Source: Mycobacterium branderi | GTDB taxonomy: Bacteria; Actinomycetota; Actinomycetes; Mycobacteriales; Mycobacteriaceae | DNA length: 64,000 nucleotides | Direction: 5' to 3' | Assembly (NCBI RefSeq): GCF_010728725.1 | Contig: NZ_AP022606.1 | Location: 2,914,001 to 2,978,000 of the forward strand | In this document: positions 1 to 9,994 of the stretch, one piece after another | Position numbering within the stretch: position 1 is the stretch's first letter | Layout of the letters: each line of letters starts with the position of its first letter | Translations under genes and position numbers: made by a program | The notes under the pieces: generated by a model | Databases searched by the model: none | What the model was told of the DNA's origin: nothing | What the model saw: only the letters and a program-made list of their open reading frames with translations

Positions 1-1224
1 GTGCTGGCGATCACCGGCTGCCTGCTGGCCGGCGTACCGGTGGTGCCGGTGCCCGCCGACGTCGGGCAGGCCGAGCGACGCCACATCCTCACAGATTCGG
101 GTGCCCAGGCGTGGCTAGGGGAGGCGCCCGAGGAGACCGAGGGCCTGCCGCACATTCCGGTGCGGCTGCATGCCCGCTCGTGGCATCGCTATCCGGAGCC
201 GGCGCCGGAGTCCACCGCGCTGATCATCTACACATCGGGTACGACCGGTCCTCCCAAGGGGGTGCAGCTGAGCCGGCAGGCGATCGCCGCCGACCTGGAC
301 GCCTTGGCCGAAGCGTGGCAGTGGACGGCCGACGACGTCCTGGTGCACGGGTTGCCGCTGTTTCATGTACACGGTCTGGTGCTGGGGCTGCTCGGCTCGC
401 TGCGCGTCGGAAACCGCTTCGTGCACACGGGAAAACCGACGCCGGCGGCCTATGCTCAGGCCGGCGGCACGCTGTATTTCGGCGTGCCGACGGTGTGGTC
501 GCGGGTGGTGGCCGACCCGGCCGCGGCCGAGGCGCTGCGAGGCGCGCGGTTGCTGGTGTCCGGCAGTGCGCCGCTGCCTGTGCCGGTGTTCGACCAGTTG
601 GTTCGGCTCACCGGCCATGCGCCCGTCGAACGCTACGGCAGTACCGAGTCGCTGATCACGCTGTCGACCCGCGCCGACGGCGAACGCCGCCCCGGCTGGG
701 TGGGCCTGCCGCTGGCCGGCATCGAGACTCGGCTGGTCGACGACGCCGGCGGCCCGGTGCCGCATGACGGGGAAACCATTGGGCGGCTTCAGGTTCGGGG
801 GCCGACGCTCTTCGATGGCTACCTGAACCGGCCGGACGCCACCGCCGAGGCGTTCGACGCCGACGGCTGGTACCGCACCGGGGACGTCGCCGTCGTCGAC
901 TCCGGCGGTATGCACCGCATCGTGGGCCGCGAGTCGGTCGACCTGATCAAGTCCGGGGGTTACCGCGTCGGTGCGGGCGAAATCGAGACGGCGCTGCTGG
1001 GGCATCCGGGTGTGCGTGAGGCGGCGGTGGTCGGGTTGCCCGACGAGGATCTGGGCCAGCGGATAGTCGCTTTCGTTGTGGGCGACGTGGACTCGGGTGC
1101 GTTGATTGACTATGTCGCCCAAGAGCTTTCGGTGCACAAGCGACCGCGTGAGGTGCGCGTCGTCGACAGCTTGCCGCGCAACGCGATGGGCAAGGTGCTC
1201 AAGAAAGAGCTGCTGAGCTCTTAG
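1..1224 (+). CDS. fadD36: FadD36, acyl-CoA/malonyl-CoA-type synthetase, 5' truncated by window edge
   Basis: This is a member of the adenylate-forming acyl-CoA synthetase family, which activates a carboxylate with ATP and then forms a CoA thioester. The AMP-binding loop YTSGTTGPPK is at fragment residues 77-86, the YRTGD hinge motif near 291-295, and the catalytic-type C-terminal lysine in the NAMGKVLK region near 398. The frame is open from base 1 and the family is about 470 residues long, so roughly 65 N-terminal residues lie outside the window. The first codon (GTG) is therefore internal, not a start. The gene converges on dapD, with a hairpin repeat directly after the stop. Confidence 0.9.
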   Translation: MLAITGCLLAGVPVVPVPADVGQAERRHILTDSGAQAWLGEAPEETEGLPHIPVRLHARSWHRYPEPAPESTALIIYTSGTTGPPKGVQLSRQAIAADLDALAEAWQWTADDVLVHGLPLFHVHGLVLGLLGSLRVGNRFVHTGKPTPAAYAQAGGTLYFGVPTVWSRVVADPAAAEALRGARLLVSGSAPLPVPVFDQLVRLTGHAPVERYGSTESLITLSTRADGERRPGWVGLPLAGIETRLVDDAGGPVPHDGETIGRLQVRGPTLFDGYLNRPDATAEAFDADGWYRTGDVAVVDSGGMHRIVGRESVDLIKSGGYRVGAGEIETALLGHPGVREAAVVGLPDEDLGQRIVAFVVGDVDSGALIDYVAQELSVHKRPREVRVVDSLPRNAMGKVLKKELLSS

Positions 1225-1225
1225 C

Positions 1226-1286
1226 GCCGAGAGTGAAACCTACGACGGTGCCACGGCGTGTCGCGTCGCCGATTTCACAGTCGGCA
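1226..1286. repeat. 61-bp intergenic hairpin repeat, copy A
   Basis: The segment lies between the convergent fadD36 and dapD stops. Its ends form an imperfect inverted repeat: gccgagagtgaaa at the left pairs with tttcacagtcggc at the right in 11 of 13 positions. A second element of exactly 61 bp with the same arms lies at 57014-57074. The placement between converging genes suggests a bidirectional terminator, which is an inference. Confidence 0.6.
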
Positions 1287-1290
1287 GAGG

Positions 1291-2235
1291 TTAGTTCGCG
1301 TGCAGGTCGGCGTTGAGTGCAATGCCCTGGCCGTCGCGCGAGACCACCTCGACGGCGCCGGTCAGCGAATTGCGGCGAAACAGCATGTTGCTGCCGCCGG
1401 ACAGCTCGCGTGCCTTGACCGAGCTGCCGTCGGGCATCGCGACCTTGGTGCCGGCGGTGACGTACAGGCCCGCCTCGACCACACAGTCGTCGCCCAGCGA
1501 GATGCCCAGCCCCGAGTTGGCGCCGAGCAGGCAGCGTTTGCCCACCGAAATGACCTCACTGCCACCGCCGGACAGCGTGCCCATGATCGACGCGCCGCCG
1601 CCGACATCGGAGCCGTCGTCAACCACCACGCCCGCCGAGATGCGGCCCTCGACCATCGAGGCGCCCAGCGTGCCGGCGTTGTAGTTGACGAAGCCTTCGT
1701 GCATCACCGTCGTGCCCGCCGCCAGATGCGCGCCGAGGCGCACCCGGTCGGCGTCGGCCATGCGCACCCCGGTCGGCAACACGTAGTCGACCATGCGGGG
1801 GAACTTGTCGACGCCGTACACGGCGACCGGCCCGCGGCGGCGCAGCCGCGCCCGCACTGTCTCGAAACCCTCGACGGCACAAGGGCCTTGGCTGGTCCAC
1901 ACCACATTGGTCAACACGGAAAAGAAGCCGTCGACGTTGAGGCCGTGCGGCGCGACCAGCCGGTGCGAAAGCAGGTGCAGCCGCAGATACGCGTCGTAGG
2001 CGTCGGTCGCCTTGTCGTCCAGCGAGCCGATCACGGTGCGCACCGCGACGGTCTCGGTGCTGCGAGCGTCGTCGCGGCCCACCAGCGCAGCCAGCTCGTC
2101 GGGCACCTCGGCGACCGACAGCCGCACGGTGCCACTCTCGCCGCCGTCGATCAGTTCCGGTGCGGGAAACCAGGTGTCGAGGACCGACCCGTCGGCGGCC
2201 AGCGTCGCCACCCCAATACCCGAAGCTCCAGTCAC
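1291..2235 (-). CDS. dapD: 2,3,4,5-tetrahydropyridine-2,6-dicarboxylate N-succinyltransferase
   Basis: DapD transfers succinyl from succinyl-CoA to tetrahydrodipicolinate in the succinylase branch of lysine and meso-diaminopimelate synthesis, feeding peptidoglycan. The 314-residue protein matches the actinobacterial DapD length. It shows the left-handed beta-helix hexapeptide region in its second half, with runs such as [15 protein letters not shown] and [14 protein letters not shown]. It starts at GTG and is divergent from dapE, with 42 bp between the start codons, so the two pathway genes probably share a promoter region. The assignment is firm. Confidence 0.95.
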   Translation of the reverse strand: MTGASGIGVATLAADGSVLDTWFPAPELIDGGESGTVRLSVAEVPDELAALVGRDDARSTETVAVRTVIGSLDDKATDAYDAYLRLHLLSHRLVAPHGLNVDGFFSVLTNVVWTSQGPCAVEGFETVRARLRRRGPVAVYGVDKFPRMVDYVLPTGVRMADADRVRLGAHLAAGTTVMHEGFVNYNAGTLGASMVEGRISAGVVVDDGSDVGGGASIMGTLSGGGSEVISVGKRCLLGANSGLGISLGDDCVVEAGLYVTAGTKVAMPDGSSVKARELSGGSNMLFRRNSLTGAVEVVSRDGQGIALNADLHAN

Positions 2236-2277
2236 GGTGGCAACGCTACTAGATGCCCGGCGGCTACCCTTGAGACC

Positions 2278-3348
2278 GTGCTGGACCTACGCGGCGACCC
2301 GATCGAGCTGACCGCGGCGTTGGTCGACATCCCCAGCGAGTCGCGGCACGAAGCCCGCATCGCCGACGAGGTCGAGGCGGCGTTACGAGCCCAAACGTCC
2401 GGCTTCGAGATCATCCGCAACGGCGAGGCCGTGCTGGCCCGCACCCAACTGGGCAAGCCCACCCGGGTACTGCTGGCCGGCCATCTCGACACCGTCCCGA
2501 TCGCCGACAACGTGCCCAGCCGCCGCGACGGCGACATCCTGCACGGTTGCGGCACCGTCGACATGAAGTCCGGCGACGCGGTCTTTTTGCACCTGGCCGC
2601 CACCGTGCCCGAACCCGCCCACGATCTGACCCTGGTGTTCTACGACTGCGAGGAAATCGAAGCCGCCGCAAACGGTTTGGGCCGCATCGAGCGTGAGCTG
2701 CCGGACTGGCTGGCCGCCGACGTGGCGATCCTGGGCGAGCCCACCGGCGGCTACATCGAGGCCGGCTGTCAGGGCACGCTGCGCGTCGTCGTGCACGCAA
2801 CGGGCACCCGCGCGCATTCGGCGCGATCGTGGTTGGGCGACAACGCAATTCACAAGCTGGGTGCGGTGCTGGACCGGCTCGCGGCGTACCAGGCCCGCGA
2901 TGTCGAGATCGACGGTTGCACCTATCGCGAGGGGCTTTCGGCGGTGCGCATCGAGGGCGGGGTGGCCGGCAACGTCATCCCCGACGCGGCGTCGGTGACG
3001 GTCAACTTCCGCTTCGCGCCGGACCGGTCGGCGGACGCCGCGCTGCAACACGTGCATGAGGTGTTCGGCGGGCTCGACGTGCGCATCGAACAGACGGATT
3101 CGGCGGCGGGCGCGCTGCCGGGACTCGCCAAACCCGCCGCCAAAGCTCTGGTCGAGGCGGCCGATGGGCGGGTCCGGGCGAAATACGGCTGGACCGATGT
3201 GGCCCGGTTCGCGGCCCGCGGCGTTCCAGCCGTCAACTACGGGCCGGGCGACCCCAACCTGGCGCACCGCCGCGACGAGCGGGTGCCGGTCGAGCAGATC
3301 ACCGCCGCCGCCGAGATGCTGCGGCGCTACCTGACCAGCTTTGCCTGA
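2278..3348 (+). CDS. dapE: Succinyl-diaminopimelate desuccinylase
   Basis: DapE is a M20-family metallopeptidase that releases succinate from N-succinyl-LL-diaminopimelate, a later step of the DapD pathway. The first metal-binding motif GHLDTVP is near residues 68-74, the bridging aspartate lies in [11 protein letters not shown] near residue 98, and the catalytic-type acidic pair DCEE near 123. The frame is open far upstream into the antisense of dapD. GTG at 2278, starting [11 protein letters not shown], is the start that gives the family length (356 residues). Its 3' end overlaps the opposite-strand ATPase gene by 22 bp. Confidence 0.95.
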   Translation: MLDLRGDPIELTAALVDIPSESRHEARIADEVEAALRAQTSGFEIIRNGEAVLARTQLGKPTRVLLAGHLDTVPIADNVPSRRDGDILHGCGTVDMKSGDAVFLHLAATVPEPAHDLTLVFYDCEEIEAAANGLGRIERELPDWLAADVAILGEPTGGYIEAGCQGTLRVVVHATGTRAHSARSWLGDNAIHKLGAVLDRLAAYQARDVEIDGCTYREGLSAVRIEGGVAGNVIPDAASVTVNFRFAPDRSADAALQHVHEVFGGLDVRIEQTDSAAGALPGLAKPAAKALVEAADGRVRAKYGWTDVARFAARGVPAVNYGPGDPNLAHRRDERVPVEQITAAAEMLRRYLTSFA

Positions 3349-5417
3349 GCAGCCGCGTCGGCGGCGGCGGGCTGCAGCCCGGCGTCGGCCAGATCGGCGG
3401 CCACCTCGGCCAGCGCCGCGGAATCACCGGCAGCCAGCGCCCGGGCATGCGCCAGCGTGAGCCTGCCGAGCACACAGTTCACCTCGACGGCCAGCCGTTC
3501 GGCGCGATACACCGCCCGGGTGTCGCCGAGCCGCGCCGCGTCGGCCAGCGCACGCAGCGTGATCGCCGACTGCCCGCCGCGCTCGGCCGCCTGCGCGGCT
3601 TCGCGGGCTGCCTCGATCGCGCCGGTGGTGTCGCCGCGAGCCGCTTTCGACCACGCCTTGGCCAGCGCCAGCTCCGGAGTGAAGAGCGCCGACTTCAGGC
3701 CGTGCCGCGACTCGGCCCGGCTCAAAGCCTTTGCCGCTTCGGCTTGTTCGCCCTGTTGGCCCAGCGCCTGTGCCAGCAGCATCAGCGACAGGGGGCCCCA
3801 CGAGTAGCCGGTCCGCGCCAGCGTGTCGGCGGCCGGCCCTAGCAGCGACACCGCAGCGTCGAAGTCACCCTGGGCGATCGCCGCATAGGCGACCAGCACC
3901 TCGCCGATCGCGCGGCCCGGCTGCTGCAGCTCGGCGAAATCGGTGTAGCGCTGCGCCACCGTGCGCGCCGCATCCGGCCGGCCCGCCATCACCAGCGTCG
4001 TGACCAGCGCGAACCCGCTGGTGAACCGCAGCAAACCGGGGTGCTCGCCGGCCAGCGCCCGGCCCGCCAGCGCCTCGACGTCGTCGAACCGCCCGATGCG
4101 GGCCGAGCACAGCGCCGCCGTCGACGCCGCCCATCCGACGCCGACCTGGTCGGCGTGCGGCGACGCCAGGACCTCGCCGGCGATCCGCAATGCGCTCAGC
4201 GGCGTGCCGGCGTTCATCGCGAACGTCGCCGCCAGCGCGTCGAGGGTGGCCCGGGCGGTCGGCGACGCGACCCTGTTACGGGTGGTGCGCAGAAACGCGG
4301 TGGCGCGTTCCGGCTCGTCGAGCATCCAGAACTGGTTCGCCGCCCGCGGCAGCGCCCACGCCATCAGCTCGCCGTCGGTCAGGGTGTCGGGGTCGACCTC
4401 GGCCAGCACCGCGCCGGCCTCTCGGCCGCGACCCTGCCACCCCAGCGCGTAGCCCAACGTCAACCGCGCCGCCAGCGCGCCCGATCTGTCCAGCGCCGCG
4501 CGGGCCAGCCGTTCGGCCAGAACCAGCGCGCCGAGCCGCAGCGCTTGCTGTGCGGCGCCCGAGAAGTCCTCAAAATGTGCGTCGCTGTCGATCGCCAGCG
4601 CTGCGAGTCGCAGCTGGTCAACGATGTGGTCGGAGCGACGGGCGGACAGCTGGCCGACGACCGCCGTGCGCAGCGCCCGCGCGTCTGCCGGCCCCAGCCC
4701 GGCGCGCACTCGTTCGGTGTAGAGCGGGTGGCCCGCATGGACCATTTCGCCGTCGGCGGCGCTCACTGCGCCCGCTGCTTCGGCCTGCTCGACGGCCTGT
4801 TCACCGGCCAGCCCCGCCAGGTCGCTGCGGACCAGCGGTTCGGCGACGGCCAGATAGTCCAGCGCCGTGCGAACCGGGGCAGCCAGGCCGCTCAGATACT
4901 CGTCGACCAGCCCGGGCAGCGGGGCAGTCCGGTCCGGCGGCTCGACCTCGATGCGGGTGAGCAGGTCGTCGGTCCACAGCGCGGCCACCGCATCGGGTAG
5001 CTCGCTCTCGGAGCGGACGGTGACGATCAGCCGCGCCGAGCGCTTCAACGCCAACTGGTACACCAGTCCCGCCGACAGACTGTCCAGCTCGTGCGCGTCG
5101 TCGACCACGACCAGCAGATCGCCGCCGGCCACCAGCGAGTCGTGCGCGGCGCGCAGCAGCGCGGCGGGCCGGCCGATCTCCGCCACGTCGACGAGATGCC
5201 CGAACGCGCCGAACGGCACCATTCGCAGCGACGGGGTGCCCGTCACCCACCGAACCGTCGACGGCCGGCGCGCGGTGAACCTGTCCGCGGCCGCCCGAGC
5301 GGTCAGCGTCTTGCCGGCGCCGTCGGCCCCGACCAGTACCGCACCGGACCGGTCGAGTGCGGCCGCCACCTGATCCAGCACGGCTTTGGCCGGCGCGGCA
5401 ACCCACCCAGTCGGCAT
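3327..5417 (-). CDS. Large AAA-type ATPase resembling a LuxR/MalT regulator, no C-terminal HTH (Rv1204c-like)
   Basis: This is a 696-residue protein with Walker A GADGAGKT at residues 30-37 and Walker [10 protein letters not shown] at 101-109. A long alpha-helical, Ala/Leu-rich region follows that resembles the TPR-like sensor of LAL/MalT regulators. The expected C-terminal LuxR helix-turn-helix is absent; the protein ends at AAAQAKLVR with the stop inside the end of dapE. I infer a signalling ATPase that either works through a partner or lost its DNA-binding domain. Ligand and targets are unknown. It may be expressed alone from the LOG-side intergenic region. Confidence 0.75.
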   Translation of the reverse strand: MPTGWVAAPAKAVLDQVAAALDRSGAVLVGADGAGKTLTARAAADRFTARRPSTVRWVTGTPSLRMVPFGAFGHLVDVAEIGRPAALLRAAHDSLVAGGDLLVVVDDAHELDSLSAGLVYQLALKRSARLIVTVRSESELPDAVAALWTDDLLTRIEVEPPDRTAPLPGLVDEYLSGLAAPVRTALDYLAVAEPLVRSDLAGLAGEQAVEQAEAAGAVSAADGEMVHAGHPLYTERVRAGLGPADARALRTAVVGQLSARRSDHIVDQLRLAALAIDSDAHFEDFSGAAQQALRLGALVLAERLARAALDRSGALAARLTLGYALGWQGRGREAGAVLAEVDPDTLTDGELMAWALPRAANQFWMLDEPERATAFLRTTRNRVASPTARATLDALAATFAMNAGTPLSALRIAGEVLASPHADQVGVGWAASTAALCSARIGRFDDVEALAGRALAGEHPGLLRFTSGFALVTTLVMAGRPDAARTVAQRYTDFAELQQPGRAIGEVLVAYAAIAQGDFDAAVSLLGPAADTLARTGYSWGPLSLMLLAQALGQQGEQAEAAKALSRAESRHGLKSALFTPELALAKAWSKAARGDTTGAIEAAREAAQAAERGGQSAITLRALADAARLGDTRAVYRAERLAVEVNCVLGRLTLAHARALAAGDSAALAEVAADLADAGLQPAAADAAAQAKLVR

Positions 5418-5492
5418 CGCCGGATTTTATTGCCCGTCGCATGCCTGGCACGGCGATAGGCCGAAATACGCGCCTGGATTAGGTTTCGGTGT

Positions 5493-6041
5493 GTGACTGG
5501 CAAACAGTGGGCAGTCTGTGTGTACTGCGCGTCCGGGCCGACGCACCCGGAGCTGCTGGCGCTGGCCGCCGCGGTCGGCGAGGCGATCGCCGAGCGTGGC
5601 TGGACGCTGGTGTGGGGCGGGGGCAACGTCTCGGCGATGGGCGCGCTGGCCACCGCCGCGCGGACCCGCGGCGGATGGACCGTCGGCGTCATCCCGAAGA
5701 TGCTGGTCCACCGCGAGCTCGCCGACACCGATGCCGACGAGCTGATCGTCACCGACACGATGCGTGAACGTAAGCAGGTGATGGAGGACCGCGCCGACGC
5801 GTTCCTGGCGCTGCCCGGCGGGATCGGCACCCTCGAGGAGCTGTTCGAGGCGTGGACCGGGGCCTACCTCGGCATGCACGACAAACCAGTGGTGATGCTC
5901 GACCCGAGCGGTCACTTCGACGGGCTTCGGGCGTGGCTGTACGGGCTGGTCGACAGCGGGTACGTGTCGCAGGCGGCGCTGGACCGGCTGGTGGTCGTCG
6001 ACGAGCTGGATGCGGCGTTGGCCGCGTGTTCACCCGCCTGA
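5493..6041 (+). CDS. LOG family protein, probable nucleoside 5'-monophosphate phosphoribohydrolase (Rv1205-like)
   Basis: The protein is 182 residues and carries the LOG signature PGGxGTxxE, seen as PGGIGTLEE near residues 109-117, preceded by the RERKQ segment that completes the active site. Family members cleave N6-substituted adenosine monophosphates to free cytokinin-type bases and ribose-5-phosphate. The Mycobacterium tuberculosis homologue has been linked to cytokinin production. It starts at GTG 5493, divergent from the upstream ATPase, and is followed closely by fadD6. Confidence 0.85.
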   Translation: MTGKQWAVCVYCASGPTHPELLALAAAVGEAIAERGWTLVWGGGNVSAMGALATAARTRGGWTVGVIPKMLVHRELADTDADELIVTDTMRERKQVMEDRADAFLALPGGIGTLEELFEAWTGAYLGMHDKPVVMLDPSGHFDGLRAWLYGLVDSGYVSQAALDRLVVVDELDAALAACSPA

Positions 6042-6086
6042 ACGTTGGGGGTTAGGCTGGCCGCCAAGTTCGTCAGAGGGGAAACA

Positions 6087-7862
6087 GTGGCTGAACACGA
6101 CGCCCGCAAATCGGTCGGGCTAGTCGACATCGCAAGCCGGGTGCCGAGGGTAATAGCCGACTTGCCGGTGATGGCGCGCGGGGTGCTGACCGGGCTGGTG
6201 GCCCGGCCGACCTCCAAGACGTCGATCGGCAAGGTGTTCCAGGACCGCGCCGCCCGCTACGGCGACCGGGTCTTCCTGAGGTTCGGTGACCAACGGCTGA
6301 CCTACCGCGAGGCCAACGCGACCGCCAACCGGTATGCCGCGGTGCTGGCCGCGCGGGGTGTCGGGCACGGCGACGTCGTCGGGATCATGCTGCGCAACTC
6401 GCCCAACGCGGTGCTGATGATGCTGGCCGTGGTCAAGTGCGGCGCGATCGCCGGCATGATCAACTACCACCAGCGCGGCGAGGTGCTGGCCCACAGCCTG
6501 GGTCTGCTCGACGCCAAGGTGCTGGTCTCCGAATCCGACTTGGTAGACGTCGTCGCCGAATCCGGCGCGCCCGGCGCCGAGCCGCTGACCATCGAGGAGA
6601 TGGAGCGCCTGGCCGCCACCGCGCCGACCACCAACCCGCCGTCTGCCTCGGCGGTGCTGGCCAAGGACACGGCGTTCTACATCTTCACCTCGGGCACCAC
6701 CGGACACCCCAAGGCCAGCGTGATGACCCACCGCCGGTGGCTGGCCGCGCTCGCCGCGTTCGGCGGGTTGGGTTTGCGGCTGAAGAGCAGCGACACCCTG
6801 TACAGCTGCCTGCCGCTCTACCACAACAACGCGCTGACGGTCGCGGTGTCGTCAGTGATCAACTCCGGTGCGACGCTGGCGCTGGGCAAGAAGTTCTCGG
6901 CGTCGCAATTCTGGGACGAGGTGATCGCCTACGACGCGACGGCTTTCATCTACATCGGCGAGGTCTGCCGCTATCTGCTCAACCAGCCGCCCAAGCCGAC
7001 CGACCGCGCCCACAAGGTGCGGCTGATCGCCGGCAACGGCCTGCGCCCGGAGATCTGGGAGGAGTTCACCACCCGGTTCGGCATCGAGCGGGTGTGCGAG
7101 TTCTACGCCGCCAGCGAGGGCAACACCGCGTTCATCAACATCTTCAATGTGCCCAAGACAACCGGGATCTCGCCGTTGCCGTTGGCCTACGTCGAGTACG
7201 ACCCTGACACCGGCGCCCCGCTGCGCGACGAGAACGGCCGGGTGCGCCGGGTGCCGCCGGGTGAGCCGGGTCTGCTGATCAGCCCGGTCAACAAACTGCA
7301 GCCCTTCGACGGCTACACCGACCCGGCGGCCAGCGAAAAGAAGTTGGTGCGCAACGCTTTTCGTGAGGGCGACTGCTGGTTCAACACTGGTGACGTGATG
7401 AGCCCGCAAGGTATGGGACATGCCGCTTTTGTCGACCGGCTCGGCGACACGTTCCGGTGGAAGGGCGAAAACGTCGCCACCACCGAGGTCGAGGCGGCGG
7501 TGGCGGCGGAAAAATCCGTCGAGGAGTGCGCGGTATTCGGGGTCGAGATCCCGCGCACCGGCGGGCGGGCCGGGATGGCCGCCGTCAAACTGCGCGACGG
7601 CGCCGAGTTCGACGGCAAGGCGCTCGCGCGCGCGGTGTACGACCGGCTGCCGGTGTATGCGCTGCCGCTGTTCGTGCGGGTGGTGGACTCGATGGAGCAC
7701 ACCACCACGTTCAAGAGCCGCAAGGTCGATCTGCGTGAACAGGGCTACGGGCCGGGCATCGAGGATCCGCTGTACGTGCTGGCCGGCCGCGACGAGGGCT
7801 ACGTGCCGTTCTACGACGACTACCCGGACGAGGTGGCGGCCGGTAAGCGGCCGCAGGGGTAG
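6087..7862 (+). CDS. fadD6: FadD6, long-chain acyl-CoA synthetase (FATP-type)
   Basis: A 591-residue ATP-dependent fatty-acyl-CoA ligase of the very-long-chain/FATP subgroup. The AMP-binding motif IFTSGTTGHPK lies near residues 193-203, and the FATP-type FRWKGENVATTEVE motif near 455-468. Fatty acids are activated for lipid metabolism and uptake. The start was set at GTG 6087 because an AGGGGAAA ribosome-binding site lies just before it; an in-frame upstream GTG at 6045 lacks one. The gene follows the LOG gene by 45 bp and precedes folP2 by 18 bp. Confidence 0.92.
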   Translation: MAEHDARKSVGLVDIASRVPRVIADLPVMARGVLTGLVARPTSKTSIGKVFQDRAARYGDRVFLRFGDQRLTYREANATANRYAAVLAARGVGHGDVVGIMLRNSPNAVLMMLAVVKCGAIAGMINYHQRGEVLAHSLGLLDAKVLVSESDLVDVVAESGAPGAEPLTIEEMERLAATAPTTNPPSASAVLAKDTAFYIFTSGTTGHPKASVMTHRRWLAALAAFGGLGLRLKSSDTLYSCLPLYHNNALTVAVSSVINSGATLALGKKFSASQFWDEVIAYDATAFIYIGEVCRYLLNQPPKPTDRAHKVRLIAGNGLRPEIWEEFTTRFGIERVCEFYAASEGNTAFINIFNVPKTTGISPLPLAYVEYDPDTGAPLRDENGRVRRVPPGEPGLLISPVNKLQPFDGYTDPAASEKKLVRNAFREGDCWFNTGDVMSPQGMGHAAFVDRLGDTFRWKGENVATTEVEAAVAAEKSVEECAVFGVEIPRTGGRAGMAAVKLRDGAEFDGKALARAVYDRLPVYALPLFVRVVDSMEHTTTFKSRKVDLREQGYGPGIEDPLYVLAGRDEGYVPFYDDYPDEVAAGKRPQG

Positions 7863-7880
7863 GCCGGGCACGATAGACGG

Positions 7881-8756
7881 GTGCAGTCAACGCTCTGCGG
7901 CCGCCCGGTCGCCGGTGATCGCCCGCTGATCATGGCGATCGTCAACCGCACCCCGGATTCGTTCTACGACCGCGGCGCTACCTTCACCGACGACGCGGCC
8001 AAGGCCGCCGCGCACCGGGTCATCGCCGACGGCGCCGACGTCGTCGACGTGGGCGGCGTCAAGGCCGGTCCCGGGCAAAACGTCGACACCGCCACCGAAA
8101 CCGCGCGGGTGGTGCCGTTCATCGAATGGCTGCGCGACGCCTACCCCGAGCAGCTGATCAGCGTGGACACCTGGCGTTCGGACGTGGCCCGGCAGGCCTG
8201 CCGGGCCGGCGCCGATTTGATCAACGACACCTGGGGCGGCGTCGACCCCGAAATGCCCGCCGTCGCAGCGGAATTCGGGGCCGGTCTGGTGTGCTCGCAC
8301 ACCGGCGGCGCGCCGCCCCGAACCCGGCCCTTCCGGGTCAGCTACGGAACGACCACCCGCGGCGTGGTCGACGACGTGATCCGCGAAGTCACCGCCGCCG
8401 CCGAGAAGGCCGTCGCCGCCGGCGTGGCCCGCGACCGGGTGCTGATCGACCCGACTCACGACTTCGGCAAGAACACCTTCCACGGCCTGGCGTTGTTGCG
8501 CCACCTGGAAGATCTTGTTAACACCGGATGGCCCGTGCTGATGGCGCTCTCCAACAAGGATTTCGTCGGGGAGACTCTGGGCGTGGAGCTGACCGAACGC
8601 CTGGAGGGAACGCTGGCGGCCACCGCGCTGGCCGCCGCGGCCGGCGCCCGGATGTTCCGGGTGCACGACGTCGGGCCCACCCGGCGGGTGCTGGAAATGG
8701 TGGCGTCGATCCAGGGGCGACGGCCGCCGACACGGACGGTGAGAGGACTGGCGTGA
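7881..8756 (+). CDS. folP2: FolP2, dihydropteroate synthase-family protein
   Basis: A 291-residue TIM-barrel protein of the dihydropteroate synthase family. It has the N-terminal IMAIVNRTPDSFYD pterin-site motif near residues 17-30 and DTWRSDVA near 106-113. Mycobacteria carry two folP genes; the FolP2 paralogue in M. tuberculosis and M. leprae has been reported not to provide dihydropteroate synthase activity, and its place beside gpgS is conserved. The substrate is therefore uncertain. The stop overlaps the gpgS start by 3 bp, indicating translational coupling. Confidence 0.9.
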   Translation: MQSTLCGRPVAGDRPLIMAIVNRTPDSFYDRGATFTDDAAKAAAHRVIADGADVVDVGGVKAGPGQNVDTATETARVVPFIEWLRDAYPEQLISVDTWRSDVARQACRAGADLINDTWGGVDPEMPAVAAEFGAGLVCSHTGGAPPRTRPFRVSYGTTTRGVVDDVIREVTAAAEKAVAAGVARDRVLIDPTHDFGKNTFHGLALLRHLEDLVNTGWPVLMALSNKDFVGETLGVELTERLEGTLAATALAAAAGARMFRVHDVGPTRRVLEMVASIQGRRPPTRTVRGLA

Positions 8757-9673
8757 CTGAGCTTCTCGCTGCCTTGCCGGGTGACACCTGGCTGTCGGAC
8801 CGCAGCTGGATCCGCCCGAGCTGGACGGTCGACGAATTAGTGGCCGCCAAGGCCGGCCGGACCATCTCGGTGGTGCTGCCCGCCCTCAACGAGGAAGACA
8901 CCATCGAATCGGTCATCGATTCCATCTCGCCGGTGGTCGGCGGGCTGGTCGACGAGCTGATCGTGCTCGACTCGGGCTCCACCGACGACACCGAGATCCG
9001 CGCGATCGCGGCCGGCGCGCGCGTCGTCACCCGCGAGCAGGCTCTGCCCGACGTTTCGTCGCGGCCCGGCAAGGGCGAGGTGCTGTGGCGCTCGCTGGCC
9101 GCCACCAGCGGCGACATCGTGGTGTTCGTCGACTCCGACCTGATCGACCCGCACCCGATGTTCGTGCCGTGGCTGGTCGGCCCGCTGCTCACCGGCGACG
9201 GCGTTCACCTGGTCAAAAGCTTCTACCGTCGGCCCCTCAATGGCGAAGGCGCCACCGGCGGCGGGCGGGTCACCGAACTGGTCGCGCGCCCGCTGCTGGC
9301 GGCGCTGCGGCCCGAGCTGAGCTGTGTGCTGCAGCCGCTCGGCGGCGAATACGCCGCCAGCCGCGAACTGTTGATGTCGCTGCCGTTCGCGCCCGGCTAC
9401 GGCGTGGAGATCGGCCTGCTGGTCGACACCTACGACCGGCTGGGCCTGGACGCGATCGCCCAGGTCAACCTCGGTGTGCGGGCGCACCGCAACCGGCCGC
9501 TGGCAGAGCTGGGGCCGATGAGCCGTCAGGTGGTCGCCACGCTGCTCTCGCGCTGTGGCATCCCCGACTCCGGCGTGGGCCTGACCCAGTTCTTCGTCGA
9601 CGGCGACGGCTACAGCCCGCGCACGTCGGCGGTGTCGCTGAGCGACCGGCCGCCAATGAACACCATGCTTTAG
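8753..9673 (+). CDS. gpgS: Glucosyl-3-phosphoglycerate synthase
   Basis: GpgS is a retaining GT81 glycosyltransferase that moves glucose from a nucleotide sugar to 3-phosphoglycerate, the first step of methylglucose lipopolysaccharide synthesis. The 306-residue protein shows the nucleotide-sugar strand VVLPALNEEDTI near residues 40-51, the metal-binding D-S-D at 127-129, and the conserved region GGEYAASRELLMSLPFAPGYG. GTG 8753 was chosen because it overlaps the folP2 stop and gives the family length. It appears to be part of the run folP2-gpgS-DivIVA-like-tag. Confidence 0.94.
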   Translation: MTELLAALPGDTWLSDRSWIRPSWTVDELVAAKAGRTISVVLPALNEEDTIESVIDSISPVVGGLVDELIVLDSGSTDDTEIRAIAAGARVVTREQALPDVSSRPGKGEVLWRSLAATSGDIVVFVDSDLIDPHPMFVPWLVGPLLTGDGVHLVKSFYRRPLNGEGATGGGRVTELVARPLLAALRPELSCVLQPLGGEYAASRELLMSLPFAPGYGVEIGLLVDTYDRLGLDAIAQVNLGVRAHRNRPLAELGPMSRQVVATLLSRCGIPDSGVGLTQFFVDGDGYSPRTSAVSLSDRPPMNTML

Positions 9674-9688
9674 GGCAATATCGGTGCC

Positions 9689-9994
9689 GTGGCGTTGGTA
9701 TTGCTCTATCTGGTGGTGCTGATCCTGGTCGCGATCGTGCTGTTCGGCGTGGCCAGCCTGCTGTTCGGCCGCGGCGAGCAGCTGCCGCCGCTGCCCCGGG
9801 CGACGACGGCGACGGTGTTGCCGGCGTCCGGCGTGACCGGCGCCGACGTCGACGCCGTCAAGTTCACCCAGGTGCTGCGCGGCTACAAGACCAGCGAAGT
9901 GGACTGGGTGCTGGACCGCCTCGGCCAGGAACTTGACTCGCTACGCGGCCAACTCGCTTCCATGCATGCCATCGAGGAGAAAGACCCGGAGTGA
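9689..9994 (+). CDS. Small membrane-anchored DivIVA-domain protein (Rv1209-like)
   Basis: A 101-residue protein with one N-terminal membrane segment (about residues 3-26) and a proline-rich linker. A short C-terminal segment resembles the DivIVA-type repeat: VKFTQVLRGYKTSEVDWVLDRL, about residues 57-78, positions of the F-x-x-x-x-R-G-Y pattern being conserved. Such proteins are thought to associate with the cell pole or division machinery; the role here is not established. It starts at GTG 9689 and overlaps tag by 4 bp. Confidence 0.8.
   Translation: MALVLLYLVVLILVAIVLFGVASLLFGRGEQLPPLPRATTATVLPASGVTGADVDAVKFTQVLRGYKTSEVDWVLDRLGQELDSLRGQLASMHAIEEKDPE

Noticed and set aside
1258..2277. N-terminal extension of dapE by 340 codons
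   Set aside because: The extension is antisense to dapD and has no similarity to the M20 family. GTG 2278 gives the normal DapE length.
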